A stretch of 64,000 nt of DNA from Ardenticatenaceae bacterium (GCA_020634245.1 JACKCC010000007.1:248001-312000); one strand, 5' to 3'; shown: positions 16,322-26,221, counted from the first letter of the stretch. Notes: a model not told the origin generated them from the letters alone. A program made the numbers and translations.

Positions 16322-18529
16322 TTACGCCGCCAGCACCCGCGCCGCCGTGAAGGGGATTTGCCGCAGCCGCTTGCCGGTCAGCGCAAAAATCCCATTGGCG
16401 ATAGCCGCCGCAATCGGGCCGATGGGCGGCTCACCTACGCCGTACGGCTCAGTCTGACCCGTGTCCACCAGAAAAGCATCCACTTGAGGCGCTTCACGCA
16501 TGGTCAGCAATGGGTAGGTTTCAAAATTATTCAGGTCGATCTGGCCGTCTTTGATGGTCACTTCTTCCTTGAGCGCCGCGCTGACGCCCCACATCGTGTT
16601 GCCTTCCATCTGCGCTTTGGCCCCGTCAGGATTGATGACCAGTCCGCAGTCCATGCCCATTGTGAGTTTGTGAACCCGTACCTGCCCTTCGTCGCTTACC
16701 GAAACTTCGGCGGCGGCGGCCACGGCCGTTTCCGCATCCAACGTAATCGCCAACCCCTGGGCACGGCCGTTCCCCACTGCACCGCCCCAATCAGCCCGCT
16801 CGGCCACTGCTGCCAACACCGCCCGCAATCGGCGACCCCGCTCGTCGTCGCCCAAATGATTCAGGCGGAATTGCAACGGATCGACACCGGCGGTGTGGGC
16901 CAGTTCATCCATAAAACTCTCGATGGCAAAAATGTTGGGCAGCAAGCCCAGACCGCGCCAGGAGCCAGTTTTGACCGGCAGCTCGCACCGCCACACCTCG
17001 GTACGCAAATTGGGGATGTCGTAGACAATGCGTGCGCCGCGGGTGACGCCGATGTCGGCGCCAAAGACGGCGGCCATCACGTCGGGGAAAAAGCTGAACA
17101 AAATGTCGCCGCTGGCCAGTTTGTGCTCCATGGCCGTGATACGGCCGTTGCCATCCAATACTGCCGCCATTCGATGATGCGACAGCGGTTGGAAAAAACC
17201 CGATCGCAGCTCTTCGCGCCGATTCCAACCCAGATGCACCGGTACACCCGCCGCCTGCGACAGCCGCGCCGCCTCAATAGCCACATCGCCCAATTTGCGG
17301 CCAAATCCGCCGCCCAAATAGGTGGGAATCACCTCCACCACCGCCGCATCTAAGCCCAGTGCCGCAGCGATCTGATCGCCGGTCGATTCGTGAGATTGGG
17401 TGGAAGCCCAGACCCGCGCCCTGTATGGTCCCACGTCGGCCAGTGCCGCCTGCGCTTCCAGTGGCGTTTGCACGGCAAAAGGCGTGCGGTAATCGGCCGT
17501 CAGGTTGTCACCGCCGAACAATGCCATGCCGGGGCTGCCCTCTTTTTGCACGACCACACCGCCCAAACCGCCGACAGTGACGATTTCTTCCAGTTCGGCC
17601 TGCTGCCACAACTTGCCCTCATCCCATTCGGCCTCGATGGCGTCCAGCGCCGCCCAGGCCTGCGGCCGCGAATCGGCCACTACGCCGATAAAGTCGCCAT
17701 CCTCAACAATTTTGACCACGCCGGGCATGGCCGCAGCGGTGGTGGTGTCCACGCGGCGCAGACGGCCTTCAATAGTCGGCGGCCGCAAAACCGCACCAAA
17801 TTTCATCCCCGGCAGTTTGACATCGTAGCCGTAAACGGCCGTGCCATCGACTTTGGCCGGAATATCCACCCGGCTCACCGGCTGGCCGACCAGTTTGAAA
17901 TCGCGCACCGGCTTGAGGGGAACAGCTTCCTCCGGCACCTCCCACTCGCCGACTTTATTGCTGACAATCTCGCCAAAACCGATGCGTTGATCGCTGCCCG
18001 TCACGACAAATCCGTCATCTTGAATTTCTAGCTTGTCTGCAGATTGGGCCAACTGCACGGCCGCTTCCTGGCGTAATATTTCGCGCAGGGTGGCCGCCGC
18101 CTGCCGCAGCGGGGTAAAGGTGGAAGAGACGGAGGTGCTGCCATTGGTGCCGGTGCTGTCTTGCGGGCCAACGGCCGTTGACCCTTGTAACACGTCCAGC
18201 GCCGTCCAGCTAATACCCAACTCTTCGGCGGCCACCTGCTTCAGCGCTGTATGCACGCCCTGGCCCATTTCCACTTTGCTGACGTAGAGGCGGATACGGC
18301 CGTCGCCCGCCACCTCGAACCAGGCCCAGGGGTCATCGGGCATGCTGAAAAAGCCGCCGCCGCCGGAATCGATCATCTCGGCCAGCTTGAGACGGCCGTA
18401 GGGCAGGCCGAAAGCCACACCCAAAGCCAGCGTCCCGCCGGCCACGCCTGCGCCAATGAGGAACTGCCGCCGCGAGATGCGCCAGCGTCGTTTACCGTCT
18501 TGCACCGAAGAATCTTTTACTTTTTTCAT
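16322..18529 (-). CDS. Molybdopterin-binding subunit of an aldehyde oxidase/isoquinoline oxidoreductase-type enzyme, TAT exported
   Basis: A 735-residue large subunit. The N-terminus RRWRISRRQFLIGAGVAGG is a twin-arginine signal, so the enzyme works outside the cytoplasmic membrane. Mo-cofactor motifs include VEMGQGVHTALKQVAAEELG, TYLGGGFGRK and the late GVGEPPIGPIAAAIANGIF, whose Glu is the expected catalytic base. This layout matches IorB-like two-subunit enzymes. It overlaps the 2Fe-2S gene by 4 bp (ATGA). Substrate unknown; aldehydes or N-heterocycles are typical. Confidence 0.9.
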   Translation of the reverse strand: MKKVKDSSVQDGKRRWRISRRQFLIGAGVAGGTLALGVAFGLPYGRLKLAEMIDSGGGGFFSMPDDPWAWFEVAGDGRIRLYVSKVEMGQGVHTALKQVAAEELGISWTALDVLQGSTAVGPQDSTGTNGSTSVSSTFTPLRQAAATLREILRQEAAVQLAQSADKLEIQDDGFVVTGSDQRIGFGEIVSNKVGEWEVPEEAVPLKPVRDFKLVGQPVSRVDIPAKVDGTAVYGYDVKLPGMKFGAVLRPPTIEGRLRRVDTTTAAAMPGVVKIVEDGDFIGVVADSRPQAWAALDAIEAEWDEGKLWQQAELEEIVTVGGLGGVVVQKEGSPGMALFGGDNLTADYRTPFAVQTPLEAQAALADVGPYRARVWASTQSHESTGDQIAAALGLDAAVVEVIPTYLGGGFGRKLGDVAIEAARLSQAAGVPVHLGWNRREELRSGFFQPLSHHRMAAVLDGNGRITAMEHKLASGDILFSFFPDVMAAVFGADIGVTRGARIVYDIPNLRTEVWRCELPVKTGSWRGLGLLPNIFAIESFMDELAHTAGVDPLQFRLNHLGDDERGRRLRAVLAAVAERADWGGAVGNGRAQGLAITLDAETAVAAAAEVSVSDEGQVRVHKLTMGMDCGLVINPDGAKAQMEGNTMWGVSAALKEEVTIKDGQIDLNNFETYPLLTMREAPQVDAFLVDTGQTEPYGVGEPPIGPIAAAIANGIFALTGKRLRQIPFTAARVLAA

Positions 18530-18984
18530 GCGTTCTCCCCGGCGGCCTGGGCAACGGCCGTAAAGATGCGGGTGTAACAGCCGCAGCGGCAGTAATTGTT
18601 GCCCATCGCCTCGATGATTTCGTCTTCGCTGGGATTGGGATTCTCGTCCAGGAAGGAAACGGCCGTCATAATTTGCCCGCTCATGCACCAGCCGCACTGC
18701 GGCACCTGGGCCTCGATAAATGCTATTTGCATTGGGTGAAGCTGGCCATCCGGCCGGGCCAGCCCCTCAATCGTGCGGATTTCTTTGCCGGCCACGCTGG
18801 CCAGCGGTGTGATACAGGCGCGGGTGGCCTCGCCATCAACGTGGACGGTACAAGAGCCGCAAATGCCCACGCCGCAGCCAAATTTGGTGCCGGTCATTTC
18901 CAAATCGTCGCGCAGCACCCAGAGCAGCAAATCTTCCGGTTTCGCATCGACGGTATATTTTTCGCCATTGATTGTTAGTTCCAT
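18526..18984 (-). CDS. 2Fe-2S subunit of the aldehyde oxidase/isoquinoline oxidoreductase-type enzyme
   Basis: A 152-residue small subunit with two [2Fe-2S] clusters. The plant-type ligands are in GTKFGCGVGICGSCTVHVDG plus the later C in ATRACI. The second set is CGWCMSGQ with CRCGCYTR. The ATG at 18982-18984 is preceded by AGGA; an open stretch upstream lies in a repeat. Electrons probably pass to a cytochrome, as no flavin subunit is adjacent. Confidence 0.92.
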   Translation of the reverse strand: MELTINGEKYTVDAKPEDLLLWVLRDDLEMTGTKFGCGVGICGSCTVHVDGEATRACITPLASVAGKEIRTIEGLARPDGQLHPMQIAFIEAQVPQCGWCMSGQIMTAVSFLDENPNPSEDEIIEAMGNNYCRCGCYTRIFTAVAQAAGENA

Positions 18985-19002
18985 CGTTTGTTCCTGTTTT
19001 TG

Positions 19003-19050
19003 GAGACTGGAGATTGGGGATTTGAGATTCATCAGTCTCCAATCTCTATT
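19003..19050. repeat. GGAGATTG-type word repeat spacer
   Basis: GGAGACTGGAGATTGGGGAT and the opposing CAGTCTCCAATCTC form an imperfect hairpin. A similar stretch lies inside the P450 reading frame near 26843-26895. Confidence 0.5.
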
Positions 19051-19054
19051 CCCA

Positions 19055-19807
19055 TTACTCAGCTACGGCCACCGTAGATAAAAATGCGGTTGTCGCCTGA
19101 ACAATATCTTCTTGCTGGTCTTCTCGTGAAATTGTCGCTTCGCCATCGCCTGATTGACGGCCGTACCAGCCAAATTGGGCATGATTACCGCCTTCGATAA
19201 CCGTCCAAACAGTATCGACTGGCAGCCGTTCAGCCGCAGCTGCCAATTCTTCCGCCTGCCCGTCTTCCGTGCCGTAGACAGAAAGGACGCGCAAATTGGT
19301 ATGGTCAACCAGGCTGTTGTTTTCCGCCGGATAGGACGCCCACAAAACCAGGCCGTCCAGCGCGCCGGGATGGTTATAAACGTAGTTGGCGGCCATCGCC
19401 CCGCCCAGGGAATGCCCGCCAATGACCCATTTCGTTATTTCTTCATGCGCGGCAATAACGTCATCGGCTGCATCACTATCAAAAACGGCCAGATTGAGCG
19501 GCATGGGCGGAATGACGACCAAATAACCGGCAGCGGCGATGGCGCGGGCTGGCGGCGCATAGGAGCGAGCGTCTACCCGTCCGCCGGGGTAGAAGATGAA
19601 ACCAGTGTCTACGGCCGTATCCACCGGCTCAAACGTCATCCACGGCTCCAACGACACCATGACCTGCTCGTCACTTTGTAAAGCCGCTTCAGCCTCCGGC
19701 ATTGGCCCCAACGGATTTTCGGCCCAGATGAGGAACACGGCCGTTCCCACCAGCAAAATGACGGCCAGCAGCCCTAAAGTTATTCGTAATTTCCGTGATA
19801 ATTTCAT
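19055..19807 (-). CDS. Membrane-anchored alpha/beta hydrolase
   Basis: About 250 residues. An N-terminal helix (ITLGLLAVILLVGTAVFLIWA) should anchor or export the protein. The nucleophile elbow is GGHSLGGAMAANY. A late His in EGGNHAQFGWYG and an acid near VYGTEDG complete a plausible triad. It resembles the dienelactone-hydrolase-like family with FYPGGRVDARSYAP. The ATG at 19805-19807 follows GGAAGGGA. Substrate unknown. Confidence 0.82.
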   Translation of the reverse strand: MKLSRKLRITLGLLAVILLVGTAVFLIWAENPLGPMPEAEAALQSDEQVMVSLEPWMTFEPVDTAVDTGFIFYPGGRVDARSYAPPARAIAAAGYLVVIPPMPLNLAVFDSDAADDVIAAHEEITKWVIGGHSLGGAMAANYVYNHPGALDGLVLWASYPAENNSLVDHTNLRVLSVYGTEDGQAEELAAAAERLPVDTVWTVIEGGNHAQFGWYGRQSGDGEATISREDQQEDIVQATTAFLSTVAVAE

Positions 19808-19818
19808 CAATCCCTTCC

Positions 19819-20241
19819 TTACCGCAGTGCCCAGCGGGTACGCCAACCGCGATAGGCAAACAAAACGGGCAGGGTCAGCCACATAAATCGACTAATCAGA
19901 TTGCCCGGTTCGGCTTCAATATCATCTACGACTGCGGTACGGCCGTTGCCCAATTCCTGAAAACGATGGCTGTGAACCCATGTCTTAAACGGTCCCCGTT
20001 TTTGCGTGTCAGTGAATCCGTGCGGTGTGACTTGCGAGTGAACGGCCGTCCACCGCACCGGCAGCAGCCCCAGCCACATCGTAAAATCAGCCACCGAGCC
20101 TTCGGCCAGTGATTCCACCAGATGGAACTGCACCCAGATCGGCGGCGGCGTCAGCATCCGTAAGGCCCGGCTGTCACTGTGGAAATTGGAAACGGCCGTC
20201 AACGACGCCTCTACCTCAAATCGATGTCGATACTGTCCCAT
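19819..20241 (-). CDS. SRPBCC (START-like) ligand-binding protein
   Basis: A 140-residue protein with the helix-grip pattern: MGQYRHRFEVEASLTAVSNFHSD at the start, a central VADFTMWLGLLPVRWTAVHSQVT, and a C-terminal helix LISRFMWLTLPVLFAYRGWRTR. Such proteins bind lipids or polyketides, or act as cyclases. It sits 11 bp before the hydrolase gene and is probably co-transcribed with it. Confidence 0.72.
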   Translation of the reverse strand: MGQYRHRFEVEASLTAVSNFHSDSRALRMLTPPPIWVQFHLVESLAEGSVADFTMWLGLLPVRWTAVHSQVTPHGFTDTQKRGPFKTWVHSHRFQELGNGRTAVVDDIEAEPGNLISRFMWLTLPVLFAYRGWRTRWALR

Positions 20242-20261
20242 GGTTCATTTCCCTATTTCCC

Positions 20262-20345
20262 ATCCGCAGATTTTGCAAATTTCGCAGATTTTGTCGCTTC
20301 GCTTATGTTTAATCTGCGTCATCTGTGAAATCTGCGGATTATTTT
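20262..20345. repeat. CGCAGATTT-type periodic inverted repeat
   Basis: CCGCAGATTTTGCAAATTTC and its neighbours oppose AATCTGCG and AAATCTGCGGATT downstream, with roughly 10-bp periodicity. A second copy lies at 29090-29162. Confidence 0.65.
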
Positions 20346-21161
20346 TTACTTGCGGCTGGTGCGGATACGCAGCGCCCGCAGCGTCAAGATGTACATCAAC
20401 CCGCCCAAAATGACGCAGGCCAGCACGCCATGCAGCAGTGCCGTGCCATCCCAGCCGGTGTTGATCGTAGCCCGCATCGCCTCCAAAACATAAGTGATGG
20501 GGTTGACGCGCGCCGCCGTTTTCAGCCAGCCGTCCAGCAGTTCCAGCGGCACAAATGTCGGGGCCAGGAACGTCAGCGGGAAGAAGATGAAGCTGGCGCT
20601 CTGCACCACGGCCGCATTGCCGCTGCCCAGCGCCGCCGACATCGTAAAACCGGCAAAGCCCAATCCGAGCAAAATGGCCATGCCGATGACGGCCAAAACG
20701 CCCAGGAAACCGGTGGCAACTTTCAGCCCCATGAGCAGGGCCACGCCAACCACGATGCTGGCCTGCAAACCCAGGATGAATCCGCCAGATAAAATCGTAC
20801 CCGTCAGCAGCGCCGAGCGGTAAATGGGGGTCAGCAGCAGCTTGTCAAAATAGCCGCCCTCGATATTGCGTACCAGATTCTGCGCGGCAATGCCCGCCCC
20901 GGACAATGATGAACTGACGATAGACAGGGGCAAAATGAAGCCCAGGTAGCTATTAGATCCCAAATTCGGGATAAAGCTGGCCGCGCCGCCCAGGGTCGAA
21001 TCGTAAATCAGCAAAAAGAAAAGGCTGATACCGATGGGCGGCAGCACTGCCTCCGGGCGGCGGAAAATGGTCACCAGATTTTGCCAGGTGACCAGGGCGA
21101 TTTGAGTTAAAAAGGGCGCTTTGGGCTGCGCCTGGTTGTAATTTAATGTTGCTTGTGCCAT
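20346..21161 (-). CDS. ABC-2 type transporter permease (DrrB-like)
   Basis: A 271-residue permease with six membrane segments and the ABC-2 signature NPITYVLEAMRATI near the end. It pairs with the ATPase gene just upstream to form a DrrAB-type exporter. The ATG at 21159-21161 has CAGGAGA upstream. Substrate not evident; its position beside the carotenoid genes could mean lipid or pigment export, but that is a guess. Confidence 0.88.
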   Translation of the reverse strand: MAQATLNYNQAQPKAPFLTQIALVTWQNLVTIFRRPEAVLPPIGISLFFLLIYDSTLGGAASFIPNLGSNSYLGFILPLSIVSSSLSGAGIAAQNLVRNIEGGYFDKLLLTPIYRSALLTGTILSGGFILGLQASIVVGVALLMGLKVATGFLGVLAVIGMAILLGLGFAGFTMSAALGSGNAAVVQSASFIFFPLTFLAPTFVPLELLDGWLKTAARVNPITYVLEAMRATINTGWDGTALLHGVLACVILGGLMYILTLRALRIRTSRK

Positions 21162-21172
21162 TTTATTTCTCC

Positions 21173-21240
21173 TGGTGCCTGCCACGGGGTAAACGATTTT
21201 GGTCATTCATAAACTTACCACCCCGTGCCTGGCACTGCTG
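21173..21240. repeat. Inverted repeat with GTGCCTGGCAC core between the ABC genes
   Basis: GGTGCCTGCCACGGGGTAAA faces CCCCGTGCCTGGCACTG. The same TGCCTGGCAC word recurs at about 58088, next to the M50 gene. Confidence 0.5.
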
Positions 21241-21244
21241 TTTT

Positions 21245-22210
21245 TTATACGGCCGTACCCACCGCATCCGTTTGCAAAGCCTGTCCCGTCACTTGCAGGA
21301 ACACATCATCCAGCGTGGGCTGAGTCAGCGTCAGCGAAATGGGGTCCAGATCGGCCTGACGCAGTTGATCCATAATGCCGGGAATCGCCTGTGCCACCCG
21401 ATCCAGATACAGACGCACCATATCCCGATCCACCTGCGCTCGATCCACACTGGAAGCCAATAGTTCACTAGCTTTTTCGGCCAGGCTCTTCTCGGCAAAA
21501 GCTAGATTGAGCGATTCCTTGCCCAGCGATGCCTTAAGCTGCGCCGGCGAACCGGTCTTAACAATCTGACCGCGATCAATAATGCCAATCATATCGGCCA
21601 ATTCATCCGCTTCTTCCAAATACTGCGTCGTCAGGAAAATAGTCATCCCCATCTCCTGATTGAGGCGGCGGACTTCCTGCCAGATGTCACGGCGGCTGGC
21701 CGGGTCCAAACCGGTCGTTGGCTCATCCAGAAAAAGAATTTCCGGCTTATGAACCAAAGCCATTGCCAAATCCAGGCGGCGCTTCATGCCGCCGCTGTAC
21801 GTCCCCACCCGCCGATTGGCCGCATCGGTCAGCTGTACAAGCTGCATGAGTTCCTGGGCACGGCCGTTCGCATCCTGCCGGTTCGCACCAAACAAACGGG
21901 CTTGTAATGCCAGCAGTTCGCCCGGTTTCATTAGCGGATCAATCCCCACATCTTGCAGGGCGACACCAGCAATGCGCCGCACTTCGGCAGCCTGCGTCAC
22001 CACATCGTAGCCGCCCACACGGGCTGTACCAGAAGTGGGCAGTCCCAACGTCGTTAGAATTTTAACGGCCGTACTCTTGCCCGCGCCGTTTGGCCCCAAA
22101 AAGCCGTAAATCTGCCCGGCCTCCACATGCAGCGAAACGCCGTCAACCGCGCGCACACTGCCCGAATAAACTTTTACCAAATTATCAATTTCAATTTCCC
22201 GATTCGACAT
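21245..22210 (-). CDS. ABC transporter ATP-binding protein (DrrA family)
   Basis: A 321-residue ATPase. Walker A is GPNGAGKST, the signature is YSGGMKRRLDLA, Walker B is ILFLDEPTTGLD, and the H-loop region is FLTTQYLEEADELAD, where the usual His is replaced by Gln-Tyr as is common in DrrA relatives. The C-terminal DUF4162-like extension (LKASLGKESLNLAF onward) fits drug/antibiotic exporters. The ATG at 22208-22210 is chosen over a TTG upstream. Confidence 0.92.
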   Translation of the reverse strand: MSNREIEIDNLVKVYSGSVRAVDGVSLHVEAGQIYGFLGPNGAGKSTAVKILTTLGLPTSGTARVGGYDVVTQAAEVRRIAGVALQDVGIDPLMKPGELLALQARLFGANRQDANGRAQELMQLVQLTDAANRRVGTYSGGMKRRLDLAMALVHKPEILFLDEPTTGLDPASRRDIWQEVRRLNQEMGMTIFLTTQYLEEADELADMIGIIDRGQIVKTGSPAQLKASLGKESLNLAFAEKSLAEKASELLASSVDRAQVDRDMVRLYLDRVAQAIPGIMDQLRQADLDPISLTLTQPTLDDVFLQVTGQALQTDAVGTAV

Positions 22211-22238
22211 ATTCAAACCTCATTCCCACAATATTGCA

Positions 22239-23264
22239 TCAAGCATATTCTTGTGCTGTATCCAACCGATTGGATTGAAAACGGCGGATGATGCGTAAAA
22301 TCAGCCAGAAAATCCCGGCCAATACAAAAACCGATAAATATTCAATGAACGGAATACGCACAATTTCATTGAGGGCCGCCCAACGGCCGTTATACACCCA
22401 CAATGTCAATCCTACGTAAGCTGCCACCAGCAGCCAACGCACCGTCTTGGACAGTCCCAGCCCGTGCATCTGTGTAATGATAAACATCCCACCAAAGCCA
22501 AAAGCAAACATCGGCCACAAATTATTGCCTTGAAACACGGCCACTATCGTTCCGTGGACCAAAACGATAAATTCCTGAAAAAACGTCCACCATTTATTCA
22601 GATGAATTCGGGTAAAAAACAGGCTGCCTTGCAGCAGCAACAGGAACATATAAACAAAACCGACCAAGTGGCCCGGCGTAGACACCATCGGGTGATACCA
22701 GAAAGTGTAAATCGTAGCCCAGGCGAAAAAGTAGCCGTGATACTGCCGGGCAAAGCGGTTAATTTCGCCGGAAACGCGTACTTTTTTGCCAAAAAACAGG
22801 CCGCGCCGCGAATTTTCCATCAGCAGCACCCAGACCAGCAAAATGATGACCGACACCTGCGAACTCCAGATGGAAACATCTTGCGCCAGCCCGTCATACC
22901 AGAGATGGGTTTGCAGTAGATGCAGGACGATGAAGAAGCCATTGGCCCCCAGCGCCAGCCAATTCAGTTTGTGCAGGCCCGTGGTATATTTGATTTTGCG
23001 CTTCTGGGCCACGTAAATCAATCCCCAGATCACGAACTGATGGGCCAGGTAAAAGCCCCAGGCCGTCGCTCGTGTCCAGAATGTCGGTTCGGGCAGCTTC
23101 CAGTAATACCAGGACGCGCCGGTGTCCGGCAGCAGCTCAATGCTGTCCAGCCGCCCGCCCACCAGCCAGATCAGACCGGTAAACAAAAAGCTGAAGATGA
23201 TACCGCCCCACAAAGCACGGGTGTCCTGTCGTGGTTCTTTAACGCGAGATAATGTTTGATTCAT
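22239..23264 (-). CDS. Polytopic membrane protein of unknown function
   Basis: A 341-residue protein with about eight to nine hydrophobic helices. Notable stretches are AHQFVIWGLIYVAQKRKIKY, LLQTHLWYDGLAQD, FARQYHGYFFAWATIYTFWYHPM, and a late GMFIITQMHGLGL with several histidines facing the membrane. I do not recognise the family. A GTTAGGAGC ribosome site precedes the ATG. It lies between the ABC pair and the hydrolase of the carotenoid cluster and may belong to that transcript. Confidence 0.7.
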   Translation of the reverse strand: MNQTLSRVKEPRQDTRALWGGIIFSFLFTGLIWLVGGRLDSIELLPDTGASWYYWKLPEPTFWTRATAWGFYLAHQFVIWGLIYVAQKRKIKYTTGLHKLNWLALGANGFFIVLHLLQTHLWYDGLAQDVSIWSSQVSVIILLVWVLLMENSRRGLFFGKKVRVSGEINRFARQYHGYFFAWATIYTFWYHPMVSTPGHLVGFVYMFLLLLQGSLFFTRIHLNKWWTFFQEFIVLVHGTIVAVFQGNNLWPMFAFGFGGMFIITQMHGLGLSKTVRWLLVAAYVGLTLWVYNGRWAALNEIVRIPFIEYLSVFVLAGIFWLILRIIRRFQSNRLDTAQEYA

Positions 23265-23283
23265 AACAGCTCCTAACAATCAT

Positions 23284-24253
23284 CTAATTTGTTATGCCTG
23301 ACGGCAGTTGTTCTACAAAAGGAGTAACGGCTTGCATAAAGGCATCGGGGCATTCTTCTTGGGGGAGATGGCCGCAGTTGGGGAGCACGGCCGTTTCCGC
23401 ACCCACTATTGCCTCACCCAACCGCAAACTATCCGCCAGCGGTACAATTCGATCATCGTCGCCGCTAATAACCAGCGTCGGTAAAGCCAGTTGATCGAGT
23501 TTACCCGCTAAATCTGGGGCATGAGAAGCGGCCACAAACTGCCAGAATGCTTCATCCCAATGATCGACTTGTGTCGTTACTCCATATGCGGCCGCGGTTT
23601 CCGGTGGGATATTGGCCGGATTGTGCCAGGCCAATTCCAGACCGCCGGACAACTGTTTGAAAGAAGCCCGCGCAATCAGCGGTCCCAGATGGTTTAGCTG
23701 CGGCGTGTTCAGCAGCGGGCGCAAGAAAGCAGGCGTACCGCCACCGGTATACACGGCCGCATCCACCAAAATGAGCGCCTGCACCCGATCCGGATAACGC
23801 AGGGTGGTGTCGATAGCAATGGACCCGCCGGCCGAATTGCCCACCAGGATGGCCTGCTTGATGCCCAGTGTGTTCATCAGCCCGATGACCAGTTCGGTTT
23901 GGGCTTCGGGCGTGTAAGGATTGGTCTGCCATTGATCGGGCAACGGCCGTTCCGTCAACCCAAACGCCGGCCTGTCAAAAGCAATCCCGTCCGTATCGCT
24001 GCCAACTCCGGCACTGACCGCGTGCCACGAATACCACGTCGCCGCAGCTGTGCAGCAATAAACCGGCTGGCCGATCCGCCCATTTCAAATGAATATCCAG
24101 CCCGTTTACGTCCACAAACTGGCTGTCGCATCGTAACTGGTGGCGGTACAGTGTCTTCCAGCGGCGGCACTGGAACAAGAAATCAACAATCAGCAGCAGT
24201 ATGATGGCCACCAGACCAGCCGCCATCCATCGTTTGTTTGTTCCACTGCGCAA
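23284..24253 (-). pseudogene. Alpha/beta hydrolase, frameshifted
   Basis: The 5' part (TTG start near 24253) encodes an N-terminal membrane helix (MAAGLVAIILLLIVDFLF) and FVDVNGLDIHLKWADRP. The rest continues in another frame as WYSWHAVSAGVGSDTDGIAF, DRPAFGLTERPLPDQW, the nucleophile elbow VGNSAGGS, and the late ISGDDDR and CGHLPQEE, giving a full Ser-Asp-His triad. One base too many around 24050 (in LLLHSCGGD) breaks the frame. All catalytic motifs survive, so either a sequencing indel or a very recent mutation is likely. Confidence 0.75.
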
Positions 24254-24321
24254 CTTTCATTTTCGTTTAGTTTTTCACCGAAGAAGCCAAGCTGATCCGG
24301 CTAACCATATTTTGATTTGGA

Positions 24322-25037
24322 TCAAGCCGCTGATGGCTGGCCTCGTGAACAGAACAAACCAAATGTTACCAGCGTGTTGGTCAGCAGTGGAAGAAGGATA
24401 ATTCTTCTGCACCGGCAGCACGCCGCCAGATAAATGTTGAGCGATTCGGGCGGATCAACGTCCAGGTGCCCAATTGATGGCCAGCGCATCAGCAAAGCTC
24501 AAACATAACGTCAGCGGAATGATGGACAGGCAGGCAGCGGTAACGCCAAAATATCGGCCAGCCAGAGCTGTAACACGATGGGCGGCAGGGCCCACACTGG
24601 TTCCAGCGCCAGGTAAGGTACCAGGTTTCCAGCCGTGATGAGATAACGCCGTTGCCAGATACACAATCGCCAACACCGCGCGATCCGATTCTTATTCGTA
24701 ATCCGTAATCCGTAATCCGTGATGGCAAGGTGAGTCGTCTAGCCAAAAAAGCGAGCCACAACCAGCTAAATGGCTGCAACACGAAGAAGGTATCTCTTCG
24801 ATGGGAACCCAGCCCAGCGTCAGCTGGTCACCAAAGCGGGTCACCACCAACGCGGTCGCGACAGTAGTTGTCCCACGGCGTGGTATAGATGAGGGCAACC
24901 AACGTGCAGCCCAATAGACCAACTAACCGGCCAACCGCGCAGGGTAACGGCAGGTTCGACCCGCCGCCGGTCCCACCACAGCATCCCAACAGCGCTACAA
25001 TTGAATCAACAAAATCGTATAAAAGCCAGTAAGTCAT
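24322..25037 (-). pseudogene. Lycopene cyclase domain protein (CrtYc-CrtYd type), several frameshifts
   Basis: Pieces in different frames add up to a small membrane lycopene cyclase: MTYWLLYDFVDSIVALLG, then LWWDRRRVEPAVTLRG, YTTPWDNY, ATALVVTRFGDQLTLGWVPIEE, FVLQPFSWLWLAFLARRL, AGRYFGVTAACLSIIPLT, LSFADALAIN, GTWT and LLTNTLVTFGL. The W-V-P-x-E-E and DALAI..GTWT motifs mark the two repeated halves that close the ionone rings of lycopene. At least four small indels separate the pieces. Length without them would be about 240 residues, which is normal for a fused CrtYcd. Confidence 0.75.
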
Positions 25038-25044
25038 AATCAAC

Positions 25045-25115
25045 AGAAGGATGAAATCAGAAGGCAGAATGAATTGACTACTTTTCTGCCTTCGATTTCA
25101 TCCTTCTGCCTTTTC
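25045..25115. repeat. Long inverted repeat of the AAGGCAGAA family
   Basis: AGAAGGATGAAATC (25045-25058) pairs perfectly with GATTTCATCCTTCT (25094-25107), and the inner AAGGCAGAA pairs with TTCTGCCTT. It lies between the glycosyltransferase and the lycopene cyclase gene. It could terminate or process the transcript. Confidence 0.7.
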
Positions 25116-25227
25116 TAAACCTGTCTGCTCTTCAGCGGATACCGCGGTTGCAAGACGGCTGAACAAGCCCCAAACGGCCGACATCTTCACAATAATGCCC
25201 AGCGGCTAAAGTCGCTTGCCAGCGGGG

Positions 25228-26221
25228 CTAAATCGTTCTGACCAGGGCAAAATGCCGGCAACTTGCCCCCAGGTCAATCCGTACATAAACCGGCAGGCGG
25301 CGGTCGAAACCAGCCCTAGCACCAGCAGCGGCGTCATCAGCGCCGTGATAAACAGAAGTTAACATCGCTGCCCGGGTCGGCAAACTGAGCGATCCGGCGC
25401 CCACGCGCGACATGCCGCGCCACAACTGGTCGCGGCTTGTATACATCGCCACTTGGGCTACATCCTCGCCGCGCAGCATGGGCACACGGTAGCCGAGACC
25501 GTGCAAATAGCGGCCCAGCGCCAAATCTTCCAGCGGCTCCTGCCGTACAGCGGCAAAACCACCGCTATTTTGATACACATCGCGCCGCAGCAAAATGTAT
25601 TAGCCGTTCATCGAAGCATGCTTTTGGGGGCCCGGCAAACAACCCGGCAAAAGCGGCCAGCAGGGTAACACTGTCCAGCCAGCCGTTGGTGATATGGCCC
25701 AAATGGAAAGTCAGGCCGTCCAATTCGTGATCCAGCGCGTACTGCATGGCGCGGGCCAGACCGTCGGGCGTGTGTTCGGTGTCGGCATCGGTAAAGAGCA
25801 GCCAATCGCCAGATGCTTCGGCCGCGCCGTGATGGCAGGCATGGGGTTTGCCCAGCCAGCCTTCCGGCAGGTGATCTAGTTGGATGAGTTTGACACCGGC
25901 GTTTTGGGTCATAACGGCCGTTTCATCCACCGAATTATCATCCACCACAATCATTTCCACCGGACCCGGATACTCCAACCGGCCCAAAGACGGCAGCAGC
26001 CTCGGCAAATTCGCCGCCTCATTCCGTGCCGGAACAATAATGGAAACCGAAGGGAGATTGAACCGCAGAGGGCGCAAAGATTTTTCATCTTTTTCTCTGC
26101 GCTTCCTCGTCTCTCCGCGGTTAACATCCAATCGCGCATTTGCTGGTAGCGTTGTTGGCACGCCAACCCAGCGGCGGCGACAGAAAGCGACGGCTAAGAC
26201 CCATTTCGGCCAGTTAACCAT
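25228..26221 (-). pseudogene. Family 2 glycosyltransferase (carotenoid-type), frameshifted
   Basis: The N-terminus MVNWPKWVLAVAF looks like a membrane helix. The GT-A core reads VSIIVPARNEAANLPRLLPSL, MIVVDDNSVDET, GWLGKPHACHHGAAEASGDW and LLFTDADTEHTPDG (the DxD). After a frame change near 25580 it continues LLRRDVYQNSGGF, EPLEDLALGRYLHGLGYRVP, YTSRDQLWRGMSRVGAGS. This is the pattern of GT2 enzymes found beside carotenoid genes (CrtQ/CruC-like). A second frame change lies near 26100, around a GC-rich spacer repeat read as protein (26067-26131). Confidence 0.72.
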
